This document shows, piece by piece, positions 1 through 4,919 of a stretch of DNA of 6,473 nucleotides. The position numbers and the translations under genes were made by a program. Location of the stretch: the NCBI GenBank assembly GCA_947169005.1, contig CAMVOG010000140.1:1-6473 (forward strand). The letters are read 5' to 3'. This DNA is from an uncultured Clostridia bacterium (GTDB lineage Bacteria; Bacillota; Clostridia; Oscillospirales; Oscillospiraceae). Each line of letters begins with the position of its first letter. The first letter of the stretch is position 1. The notes under the pieces were generated by a model. It worked only from the letters and a program-made list of their open reading frames with translations, searched no databases and was not told where the DNA came from.

Positions 1-2
1 TC

Positions 3-228
3 TGCCGCCGGAGGCGGCAATATCGCTGCGACGCGAAGCGGCGCTATATCGCTGCGGCGTGAAATGACGCAATATCGTATTTGCCGCAGGCAGATATATC
101 GTTTCCTGCTGTATTGGCGATATTTGCCCTCGCGGGCAAGCGATATATGCGCTCCGCGCAAGCGATATTCGCCCTTACGGGCGAGCGATATTCGCCTTGC
201 GGCGAGAGAACTTTGCGCTTCGCGCAAG
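3..228. repeat. Array of GATAT-spaced mini-hairpins with differing stems
   Basis: This block holds about nine short units. Clear palindromes are TGCCGCC/GGCGGCA (3-19), TTGCCC/GGGCAA (124-139), TGCGC/GCGCA (148-160), TCGCCC/GGGCGA (169-184), TCGCC/GGCGA (192-205) and TTGCGC/GCGCAA (213-227), each with a 3-4 base loop. The better-preserved units are separated by GCGATAT or GCGATATAT; units between 20 and 120 are more degenerate. Stems differ from unit to unit while both arms change together, so pairing rather than sequence appears to be kept. No protein gene is credible here; short ORFs on both strands are by-products of the repeats. The array stops just upstream of the promoter at 246-274 and may continue beyond the left edge. 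I recall similar arrays in intergenic regions of Oscillospiraceae genomes. Function is unknown; a REP-like repeat, an RNA 3'-end element or a nucleoid-protein site are all possible. Confidence 0.75.
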
Positions 229-245
229 AAAAAAGCGGATAATGA

Positions 246-274
246 TTGATAATCGCGTGAAAATATTGTATAAT
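246..274 (+). promoter_or_regulatory. Sigma-A promoter for the MBL-SDR unit
   Basis: The -35 box is TTGATA (246-251) and the -10 box is a perfect TATAAT (269-274), with a 17-base spacer, so transcription should start near 281. Three GATAAT-type hexamers overlap it: forward copies at 238-243 and 248-253, one helical turn apart, and an inverted copy (ATTATC) at 273-278 across the -10. They could form an operator, but the region is AT-rich and this is only suggestive. Confidence 0.8.
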
Positions 275-280
275 TATCGT

Positions 281-378
281 AAGCGTCAATCAAAGGGCGG
301 CAGCGGACAGGGCCCGGCAGTATTGCCCGATGCCTGATCCACACACGCCTAATTCAAAAAAAGCGAGGTAATACAAAC
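281..378 (+). other. Untranslated leader of the MBL gene
   Basis: About 98 bases separate the predicted transcription start from the ATG. The leader contains GC-rich blocks that could pair weakly, such as GGCA/TGCC at 316-327. A GCGAGG ribosome binding site lies at 363-368, 10 bases before the start codon. I see no recognisable riboswitch and no T-run terminator in it. Confidence 0.45.
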
Positions 379-1278
379 ATGAGCATGGAAGTTCGCAACT
401 ATACCTTTGGCGAGGGTAAGCTCCGCGCGAAGGTCATGATCTCTGACGAGGGCGGTTTCTGCGTTACCAGCACCCTCATCATGGGCCAGAAGGACTGCGT
501 TCTGGTTGACTGCCAGTGGACGCGCTCCAACGCCTACCGCGTCATCGCGGAGATCGCCGAGACCAACCTGAACCTCAAGGCCGTCTTCGCCACCCACGCC
601 CATCCCGACCACTACTGGGGCATCGGCCACATCGGGGAAGCCTTCCCCCAGGCCAAGCTCTACGCCATGGCCGAGGATATCCCCGTCATCAACGAGCAGT
701 TCAATTCCAAGACCGAGCATTGGGAGAGCGTCATCGGCAAGGTCAATCTCTGCCGCCTGAAGCCCGTCATCGAGCCCCTGCCCGAGAGCAACATCATCGA
801 GCTGGAGGGTGAGGAGATCATCGTTTATCCCCATGTCTGGGGCGACCTCAAGTACAACACCGTCGTGTGGGTCCCCTCCATCAAGACCTTCATCGGCTCC
901 GACGTGCTGTTCTCCAACGCCCATCCCTTCACCTGCGAGGTTTCCGACCGCGGCCGCTACAAGTGGTATCAGGATCTGGAGAAGTTCTCCAAGTTCGGCG
1001 CCGAGCTGGTCGTTCCCGGCCATGTGAAGCAGGGCGAGGTTCTGGACGAGCGCGCCTTCAAGTTCACCATGGACTATCTGCGCGAGACCGAGCGCGAGCT
1101 GGCCAAGACCAAGGACATGAAGGAATTCTTCTACGATATGTGCATGAAGTTCCCCGAGGCCACCCTCATCTTCCTCTCCAACGACATGAACTCCTCCGTC
1201 TTCCTGGGCGGCCGCGAGTGGAGCTGGAGCGACATGAACGACGACGACGGCACCCCCCTGCCGAAGTGGTGGGAGTGA
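379..1278 (+). CDS. MBL-fold metallo-hydrolase
   Basis: A 299-residue metallo-beta-lactamase-fold protein, probably a cytoplasmic dinuclear-metal hydrolase; no signal peptide is visible. The hallmark HxHxDH motif is present as H73, H75, D77, H78 (THAHPDHYWG). The other expected ligands are also identifiable: H152 (YPHVWGD), bridging D175 (FIGSDVLFSNAHPF) and H215 (VVPGHV). The metal site therefore looks complete. The C-terminal 80 residues are mostly helical, ending in an acidic, Trp-rich tail, and probably form the substrate-side cap. The ATG at 379 is preceded by GCGAGG at 10 bases; a second ATG at 385 is possible. Strong C-ending codon preference suggests good expression. It is the first gene after the promoter and is followed, beyond an apparent insertion, by an SDR dehydrogenase, so a shared catabolic or detoxification step is plausible. 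The substrate cannot be told from sequence: lactonase, glyoxalase-like or other hydrolase roles all remain open. Confidence 0.9.
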   Translation: MSMEVRNYTFGEGKLRAKVMISDEGGFCVTSTLIMGQKDCVLVDCQWTRSNAYRVIAEIAETNLNLKAVFATHAHPDHYWGIGHIGEAFPQAKLYAMAEDIPVINEQFNSKTEHWESVIGKVNLCRLKPVIEPLPESNIIELEGEEIIVYPHVWGDLKYNTVVWVPSIKTFIGSDVLFSNAHPFTCEVSDRGRYKWYQDLEKFSKFGAELVVPGHVKQGEVLDERAFKFTMDYLRETERELAKTKDMKEFFYDMCMKFPEATLIFLSNDMNSSVFLGGREWSWSDMNDDDGTPLPKWWE

Positions 1279-1280
1279 TT

Positions 1281-1322
1281 CAGGCAGCAGGCAACAGATA
1301 ACAGGCAACAGGGAACAGGGGA
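1281..1322 (+). repeat. Left heptamer tandem repeat (CAGGNAA x6)
   Basis: Six consecutive 7-base units run without a break: CAGGCAG, CAGGCAA, CAGATAA, CAGGCAA, CAGGGAA, CAGGGGA. They begin two bases after the MBL stop codon and end seven bases before the next gene's ATG. The last unit supplies an AGGGGA ribosome binding site for that gene, so the repeat merges into the gene's translation signal. The same family recurs inverted at 1697-1727. Confidence 0.85.
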
Positions 1323-1329
1323 CGGCTGA

Positions 1330-1689
1330 ATGAACAGCTATCGTGATTTGATCGTTTGGCAGCGCTCTATGGACTTGGTGGAAGAAATCTATGACCTGAC
1401 CAAAATGCTGCCGAGAGAGGAACGCTATGCGCTGACGGATCAGCTCCGGAGGGCTGCGATCTCTGTTCCCTCCAACATTGCAGAGGGGTATGGCAGAGGC
1501 TCACGCAACGAGTACATCCGCTTTCTGAATATAGCCCGTGGATCAAAAAATGAGGTCCAGACACAGTTGTTGCTCTGTGTTCGGCTGGGGTATCTGTCAG
1601 CCGAGCAGATCGAAATGGCCTTTTCGCTTTGTGAAGAGATCGGGAAACTGATACACCGGCTCTCATCAAGATTGCTGGGGGCCGGATAA
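1330..1689 (+). CDS. Four-helix-bundle protein (23S rRNA intervening-sequence protein family)
   Basis: A 119-residue protein with the typical pattern of the TIGR02436 four-helix-bundle family, which includes proteins encoded in intervening sequences of 23S rRNA genes and is related to Avd of diversity-generating retroelements. Diagnostic stretches are YRDLIVWQRSMDLV (residues 4-17), the QLRRAAISVPSNIAEGYGRGS core (about 38-58) and the IARGSKNEVQTQL helix. Length is usual for the family. It is cytoplasmic and probably oligomeric, with a basic surface; members are thought to bind nucleic acid, but the cellular role is unsettled. The ATG follows an AGGGGA site by seven bases. GC and codon use are lower and less biased than in both neighbours (for example ATA, GGA and AAA codons), consistent with acquisition. 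No reverse transcriptase, rRNA gene or variable repeat is visible nearby, so a retroelement role is not supported here. Confidence 0.88.
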   Translation: MNSYRDLIVWQRSMDLVEEIYDLTKMLPREERYALTDQLRRAAISVPSNIAEGYGRGSRNEYIRFLNIARGSKNEVQTQLLLCVRLGYLSAEQIEMAFSLCEEIGKLIHRLSSRLLGAG

Positions 1690-1696
1690 AAGGGCC

Positions 1697-1727
1697 TTGT
1701 TCTCTGAGCCCTGAGCCCTGTTCCCCT
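1697..1727 (-). repeat. Right heptamer repeat, inverted relative to the left array
   Basis: Read on the minus strand, the units are GGAACAG (1718-1724), GGCTCAG (1711-1717), GGCTCAG (1704-1710) and the decayed AGAACAA (1697-1703). They belong to the same 7-base family as 1281-1322 but run the other way. The array lies between the four-helix-bundle stop codon and the SDR ribosome binding site. A perfect TATAAT directly follows at 1727-1732, but no acceptable -35 box is found at the right spacing. Confidence 0.75.
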
Positions 1728-1754
1728 ATAATACACGATAAGGAGTGACTTGAC

Positions 1755-2549
1755 ATGATCAAACCCATTACCACCATGAAAGGCGCCTTTGACCTTACCG
1801 GCAAGAACGTCATCATCACCGGCGGCAACCGCGGGCTGGGCTTCGGCATTGCCGAGGCGATGGCTCAGTCCGGCGCCAATATCGCCATCTTCTGCCGCGA
1901 CGCGGCCAAGGCCGCTGAGGCTCTGGAGAATCTCAAGCCCTACGGCGTCACCTGCAAGAGCTATTCCTGCGACGTGACCAGCCTGCCCTCCGTCCGCGCG
2001 GCCGTGGCCGCCGCCTGCGCCGATTTCGGCGGCATCGACATCCTCGTGAACAACGCGGGCGTCTCCTGCACCAAGGCCCTGCTGGATATGGACGAGGACC
2101 TGACCGACTGGTACAAGGTCATCAACACCGACCTGAACGGCTGCGTCCACATGACCTATGAGGTCGCCAAGCGTATGCGCGACGCCGGCAAGGGCGGCTG
2201 CATCGTCAACGTGACCTCCAACGCCGGCTTCATGGTCAACCACGGCCAGCCCATGAGCCCCTATTCCTCCGCCAAGGCTGCCATGAACCACTTCACCCGC
2301 TGCATGGCCTGCGAGCTTGCCCAGTACGACATCCGCGTCAACGGCATCGCCCCCGGCTTCACCAACAGCGAGCTGAGCCAGCACATCCCCCCCGAGAACA
2401 TGAGCTACATCACCACCCAGACCCTGGCGGGCCGCTTCGGCGAGCCCATCGAGGTGGGCGCCCTGGCCGTTTACCTGGCCTCCCCCGCCGCTGCCCAGGT
2501 CACCGGCACCATCCAGGTCATCGACGGCGGCTACATGCTCCGCTGCTGA
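1755..2549 (+). CDS. Classical SDR-family oxidoreductase
   Basis: A 264-residue NAD(P)-dependent short-chain dehydrogenase with a Rossmann fold, probably reducing or oxidising a sugar-, polyol- or keto-acid-like alcohol in the cytoplasm. Visible landmarks are the TGxxxGxG cofactor motif (T22-G29, TGGNRGLG), D73 in CDVT, NNAG (99-102), catalytic N124, S155, Y170 and K174 (YSSAK), and IAPG (198-201). R26 and R48, at the end of strand two, suggest NADP(H) preference, an inference from family rules. Ser-to-Tyr spacing is 15 rather than the usual 13, indicating a small loop insertion. The protein most resembles the gluconate 5-dehydrogenase/KduD-like branch, but substrate is not determinable. The ATG at 1755 has AAGGAG at 1740-1745, nine bases upstream, and is preferred over an in-frame ATG at 1776. 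Codon bias matches the MBL gene, supporting one original operon, now separated by the heptamer cassette. Confidence 0.92.
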   Translation: MIKPITTMKGAFDLTGKNVIITGGNRGLGFGIAEAMAQSGANIAIFCRDAAKAAEALENLKPYGVTCKSYSCDVTSLPSVRAAVAAACADFGGIDILVNNAGVSCTKALLDMDEDLTDWYKVINTDLNGCVHMTYEVAKRMRDAGKGGCIVNVTSNAGFMVNHGQPMSPYSSAKAAMNHFTRCMACELAQYDIRVNGIAPGFTNSELSQHIPPENMSYITTQTLAGRFGEPIEVGALAVYLASPAAAQVTGTIQVIDGGYMLRC

Positions 2550-2581
2550 TCTTCGGCGTGCTCGACCCATAACAACAAACA

Positions 2582-2623
2582 CAGCCCCCTTTGCCGCGCG
2601 GCAAAGGGGGCTGCTTTCTTTTT
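2582..2623 (+). terminator. Strong hairpin terminator, possibly bidirectional
   Basis: A 14-base perfect stem (2582-2595 with 2600-2613, loop GCGC) is followed on the plus strand by CTTTCTTTTT, ending transcription 32 bases after the SDR stop codon. Read on the minus strand it is followed by TGTTTGTTGTT, so it probably also ends the zinc operon transcript arriving from the right; the minus-strand lipoprotein stops at 2628. Confidence 0.92.
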
Positions 2624-2627
2624 CGTT

Positions 2628-3206
2628 TCACGCGCCGAGGACCGCGTCCTCCAGGTAGATATAAGTCCGGCCGAATTCGTCATAGGTGCCGAAAACGCCG
2701 GTAACGACGGCCTCCGCGTTGTCGTCCGGGTAGCTCTGCTCCCCGGACAGGACGTACTCGATGCCCTGGGCGCAGCAGGCGGTGGCGTCCGCGATGATGA
2801 TGGCGTGATAGGTCATGTCCGTCACGTCGTAGTAGGTGGAGGCCGCCTGGCCCGCCATGCGCACCACCTTGCCGACGTAGCGCTCCGGCTCCGTCATCAT
2901 ATTGGAGACCTCCGAATAGACCACCGTGGCGCTGAGCTGGGTCAGGTCCACGTCGATCTCCCCCTCATAGGCGGCGGGGGCCGTCGTTTCCGCCGGGGCA
3001 GCTTCCTCCGTGGGGGCCGCTTCCGCAGGAGCCGTTTCCGCGTGAGCCTCCTCCCCGGCGGCGGCGCTTTCCAGGATCTGATTCACGGTGCTGCTCTGGC
3101 TGACGAGGCCGCTGCCCTGGCGGACGGTGTCCTCCGTTTTTTCGCCGCAGGCGGCCAGACTCAGCACCAGCAGCAGGGCCAGAAGGATCAAAACGGTTTT
3201 TTTCAT
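2628..3206 (-). CDS. Zinc-operon-associated lipoprotein with OB-like C-terminal domain
   Basis: A 192-residue lipoprotein. The signal peptide is MKKTVLILLALLLVLSLAAC, with lipobox LAAC and lipidated C20. A low-complexity Ala/Glu/Pro/Thr linker (about 46-80) follows, then a compact domain of about 110 residues (VGKVVRMAGQ, then IIADATACCAQG, then VVTGVFGTY). Its beta-rich G-x-V pattern suggests an OB-like fold. C144 and C145 form a Cys-Cys pair that could bind metal or form a disulfide. I recall proteins of this kind beside zinc ABC transporters in Clostridia, usually without an assigned function; a surface zinc-handling role is inferred. Start choice: an in-frame ATG at 3218 abuts the AAAGGA ribosome binding site with no spacing, while the ATG at 3206 has 12 bases and begins a canonical signal peptide, so 3206 is preferred. 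Its start region is caught in an extensive inverted repeat (3207-3274). It is the last gene of the minus-strand unit, 136 bases after znuB. Confidence 0.85.
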   Translation of the reverse strand: MKKTVLILLALLLVLSLAACGEKTEDTVRQGSGLVSQSSTVNQILESAAAGEEAHAETAPAEAAPTEEAAPAETTAPAAYEGEIDVDLTQLSATVVYSEVSNMMTEPERYVGKVVRMAGQAASTYYDVTDMTYHAIIIADATACCAQGIEYVLSGEQSYPDDNAEAVVTGVFGTYDEFGRTYIYLEDAVLGA

Positions 3207-3278
3207 TTTTATGACCATTCCTTTCGCAAAGGCTCAAAGGCATAAAATGACCATGAAAAGGAATGGTCATAAAATGCC
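3207..3278 (-). promoter_or_regulatory. Candidate two-state RNA switch over the lipoprotein ribosome binding site
   Basis: On the minus-strand transcript, segment A (3274-3257, containing ATGACCATTCCTTT) is perfectly complementary over 18 bases to segment C (3224-3207). Segment C contains the AAAGGA ribosome binding site and the bases just before the ATG at 3206. Pairing A-C would bury the start. Segment A can instead pair with the nearer segment B: ATGACCAT (3270-3263) with ATGGTCAT (3254-3247), extended by GGCAT/ATGCC (3278-3274 with 3243-3239) across a UUU/UUU internal loop. A-B would free the ribosome binding site. The two folds exclude each other. This is seen directly in the sequence; that it switches is inference, and the ligand, temperature or translation cue is unknown. 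Confidence 0.55.
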
Positions 3279-3280
3279 AT
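3209..3280 (-). CDS. Possible 23-codon upstream ORF (leader peptide)
   Basis: An ATG at 3280 opens a 23-residue frame whose TAA stop (3211-3209) lies two bases before the lipoprotein ATG at 3206. The deduced peptide is unusually aromatic: four Phe, two Tyr and two Trp out of 23. Only a weak GGA precedes the ATG. The frame runs through both alternative RNA stems, so ribosomes on it would disrupt them and could couple translation to the lipoprotein. The repeats alone may explain the open frame, so confidence as a gene is low. Confidence 0.2.
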   Translation of the reverse strand: MAFYDHSFSWSFYAFEPLRKEWS

Positions 3281-3313
3281 GTTTTCCGGTTGCCGCGAAG
3301 CGGCGAGGAAAAC
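3281..3313 (-). repeat. Bulged hairpin in the znuB-lipoprotein spacer
   Basis: GTTTTCC (3281-3287) pairs perfectly with GGAAAAC (3307-3313). Inside, after a two-base bulge, TTGCCGC pairs with GCGGCGA (one wobble) around a GAA loop. No T-run follows on either strand, so it is not a standard terminator. It lies directly next to the upstream ORF and the switch-like repeat and may be part of one folded leader or an mRNA processing or stability element. Confidence 0.6.
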
Positions 3314-3326
3314 GGCTTTAATCAAT

Positions 3327-3351
3327 AAAGGTTGAACTTGTTTCAACCTTT
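3327..3351 (-). terminator. Hairpin at the znuB stop codon, weak or partial terminator
   Basis: AAAGGTTGAA (3327-3336) and TTCAACCTTT (3342-3351) form a perfect 10-base stem with a five-base loop, and the znuB TGA lies inside the 3' half as given. On the minus strand the stem is followed by ATTGATTAAAG, which is only a poor U-tract. It could lower read-through into the lipoprotein gene or protect the upstream mRNA, a common arrangement between genes needed at different levels. Confidence 0.4.
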
Positions 3352-4197
3352 CATACCTCCTGAAACGGCTCCCAGCAGGGAGAAAACGGCAAAGGCGACG
3401 ATATCCACCGCCACGATGGTGGAGCCCACTGGGGTGCCCACCACGATGGCGATGAGCAGCCCCAGCAGGGCGCAGCCCACGGAAAGGACCGCGGAGCAGA
3501 CGGTTACGGAACGGAAGCTCTTGAACAGGCGCATGGCCGAGAGGGCCGGGAAGATGACCAGGGCCGAGATCAGCAGGGAGCCCACCAGATTCATGGCCAA
3601 CACGATGATGACGGCCACCACCACGGCGATGAGCAGGTTGTAGAGCCCGGCGCGGGTGCCCGTGGCCCGGGCAAAGCTCTCGTCAAAGGTCACGGCGAAA
3701 ATTTTGTTGTAGAAGAAAATGAACACGGCCACCACCAGCAGGGACAGAATCACGCTGAGCCAGACCTCCCCCTTGGAAAGGGTGAGGATGGAGGTGGAGC
3801 CGAAAAGGGTGGTGCAGACGTCCCCGGAAAGGTTGGAGGAGGTGGAAAACAGATTCATCAGCAGATAGCCCACCGCCAGAGCCCCCACGGAGATCATGGC
3901 CACGGCGGCGTCCCCCTTGACCCGGGCGTTCTGCCCTGTGCGCAGCAGCAGCACGGCGCTGAGCACCGTAATGACCAGCACCAGGGGCATCTCGTTGGTC
4001 AGATGCAGCACTCCGGCAATGGCCATGGCCCCGAAGGCCACGTGGGAAAGGCCGTCCCCGATGAAGGAGAAGCGCTTCAGCACCAGCGTCACCCCCAGCA
4101 GGGAGGAACAGAGGGCCACCAGCACCCCCACGATCAGGGCGTAGCGCACAAAGGGATACTGGAGATAGAGCCCCAGCTTATCGAAGATTCCCGTCAA
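3343..4197 (-). CDS. Zinc ABC transporter permease ZnuB
   Basis: A 284-residue integral membrane protein of the ABC-3 family (ZnuB/MntB/TroC), forming the membrane channel of a metal importer. It is strongly hydrophobic with about eight membrane segments. Family landmarks are GDGLSHVAFGAMAIA (about 47-61), the cytoplasmic DESFARATG coupling segment (172-180) that should contact the ATPase, ALVIFPALSAM (212-222) and GTPVGSTIV (254-262). Start choice: an upstream in-frame TTG at 4218 would place an AGGAGG ribosome binding site inside the gene. The TTG at 4197 lies nine bases after that AGGAGG and overlaps the znuC TGA as TTGA, giving translational coupling, so 4197 is preferred. Zinc rather than manganese is inferred from the partner ZnuA with its His-rich loop. 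A hairpin spans the stop codon. Confidence 0.93.
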   Translation of the reverse strand: MTGIFDKLGLYLQYPFVRYALIVGVLVALCSSLLGVTLVLKRFSFIGDGLSHVAFGAMAIAGVLHLTNEMPLVLVITVLSAVLLLRTGQNARVKGDAAVAMISVGALAVGYLLMNLFSTSSNLSGDVCTTLFGSTSILTLSKGEVWLSVILSLLVVAVFIFFYNKIFAVTFDESFARATGTRAGLYNLLIAVVVAVIIVLAMNLVGSLLISALVIFPALSAMRLFKSFRSVTVCSAVLSVGCALLGLLIAIVVGTPVGSTIVAVDIVAFAVFSLLGAVSGGMKG

Positions 4198-4901
4198 GGC
4201 CGCTCGCCTCCTTTCCAAAGGCTGCCCGCCGCGTCCTCGGCCAAGTAAGCCTCTTTCGTGCCGAAAAAGACCCGGTCCCCGATGTGCAGCACGTGGCTGG
4301 CATAACGCAGGGCGGCCTGAAGATCGTGGGAGATCATGATGACGGTGATGCCGTCCTTTTGATTCAGCTCCTCAATGAGGGCGTACATCTCCTCCGTCAC
4401 CTTGGGGTCCAGGCCCGCGACGGGCTCATCCAGCAGCAGGAGCTTTTGGGTGGCGCAGAGGGCCCGGGCCAGCAGGACCCGCTGCTGCTGCCCGCCGGAA
4501 AGCTCCCGGTAGCAGCGTTTTTTCAGCCCCTCCAGGCTCATGCGGGCGATGGCGCGCTCCGCCAGGGCCTTCTCCTCCCTGGAGTAAAAGGGCCGCAGGC
4601 CGCTGCGGCTCTGGCAGCCGGAGAGCACGATTTCCCACACCGAGGCGGGGAAATCCCGCTGCACCACCGTCTGCTGGGGCAGGTAGCCGATCTCCGTCCG
4701 TTTCAGCCCCTCCCCGGTGGCGATCTTCCCGGCCATCGGGGCCTGGAGCCCCAGGATCGTGCGCATCAGCGTGCTTTTGCCGGAGCCGTTCTCCCCCACG
4801 ATGCAGAGGTAGTCCCCCGCCTCCACCCGGAAGCTGAGGTCCGTGAGGATCGCGTGGCCCTCGTAGCCCAGGCTCAGGCCCTCACAGCTTAAAAGCGCCA
4901 T
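4194..4901 (-). CDS. Zinc ABC transporter ATP-binding protein ZnuC
   Basis: A 235-residue ABC ATPase that powers import through ZnuB from the cytoplasmic face. All nucleotide-binding elements are intact: Walker A GENGSGKST (36-44), Q-loop Q76/Q77 (YLPQQ), signature LSGGQ (134-138), Walker B LLLLDEP (154-160) and switch H192 (ISHDL). Length is normal for the metal-import subfamily, without a C-terminal regulatory extension. The ATG at 4901 is preceded by a GAAGGGA-type ribosome binding site and lies 18 bases after the znuA stop codon. Its own stop overlaps the znuB start. The order znuA-znuC-znuB with tight spacing makes one transcript nearly certain. Confidence 0.95.
   Translation of the reverse strand: MALLSCEGLSLGYEGHAILTDLSFRVEAGDYLCIVGENGSGKSTLMRTILGLQAPMAGKIATGEGLKRTEIGYLPQQTVVQRDFPASVWEIVLSGCQSRSGLRPFYSREEKALAERAIARMSLEGLKKRCYRELSGGQQQRVLLARALCATQKLLLLDEPVAGLDPKVTEEMYALIEELNQKDGITVIMISHDLQAALRYASHVLHIGDRVFFGTKEAYLAEDAAGSLWKGGERP
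4207..4212 (-). promoter_or_regulatory. Ribosome binding site that fixes the znuB TTG start
   Basis: A perfect AGGAGG lies in the last codons of znuC, exactly nine bases before TTG 4197. It falls downstream of the alternative TTG at 4218 and so rules that longer start out in practice. Confidence 0.8.
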
Positions 4902-4919
4902 GGTTCTTCCCTTCTTTTC

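Larger units (their letters stand above)
1281..1727. mobile_element. Putative heptamer-bounded four-helix-bundle cassette
   Basis: The segment is bounded by heptamer arrays in opposite orientation, including a perfect 10-base inverted match: GGGAACAGGG at 1311-1320 and CCCTGTTCCC at 1716-1725. It holds one gene, whose GC in sampled lines is about 50-55% against about 65% in the MBL gene. It splits an otherwise coherent MBL-SDR unit, starting two bases after one stop codon and ending 12 bases before the ribosome binding site of the next gene. No transposase or recombinase is encoded, so if mobile it would move in trans or by recombination between repeats. GGAGTGA occurs just outside on both sides (1272-1278 and 1742-1748), but the right copy is part of a ribosome binding site, so calling it a target duplication would be premature. 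The boundaries are inferred. Confidence 0.4.

Noticed and set aside
3..228. CRISPR array
   Set aside because: Units are about 20-25 bases with palindromic, differing stems and a conserved 7-9 base spacer. There are no identical long repeats with unique 30-base spacers and no cas genes.
349..1308. 319-residue minus-strand open frame opposite the MBL gene
   Set aside because: It is low-complexity (Gly/Leu/Val/Asp-rich), has no family motif, and mirrors a gene with a complete metallohydrolase active site; it arises from GC-rich codon bias.
1330..1689. Accessory (Avd) gene of a diversity-generating retroelement
   Set aside because: The family is related, but no reverse transcriptase, template repeat or variable target gene is present in the window.
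1727..1732. TATAAT as a -10 box for a separate SDR promoter
   Set aside because: No TTGACA-like sequence lies 15-19 bases upstream; the AT-rich hexamer alone is not enough.
1272..1748. GGAGTGA direct repeat as a target-site duplication of the cassette
   Set aside because: The right copy is part of the SDR ribosome binding site and the left copy is the end of the MBL gene. It also lies up to 15 bases away from the heptamer ends, so coincidence is likely.
1440..2582. 380-residue minus-strand open frame across the SDR and four-helix-bundle genes
   Set aside because: It spans two clear plus-strand genes and the heptamer repeat, with no recognisable domain; an antisense artefact.
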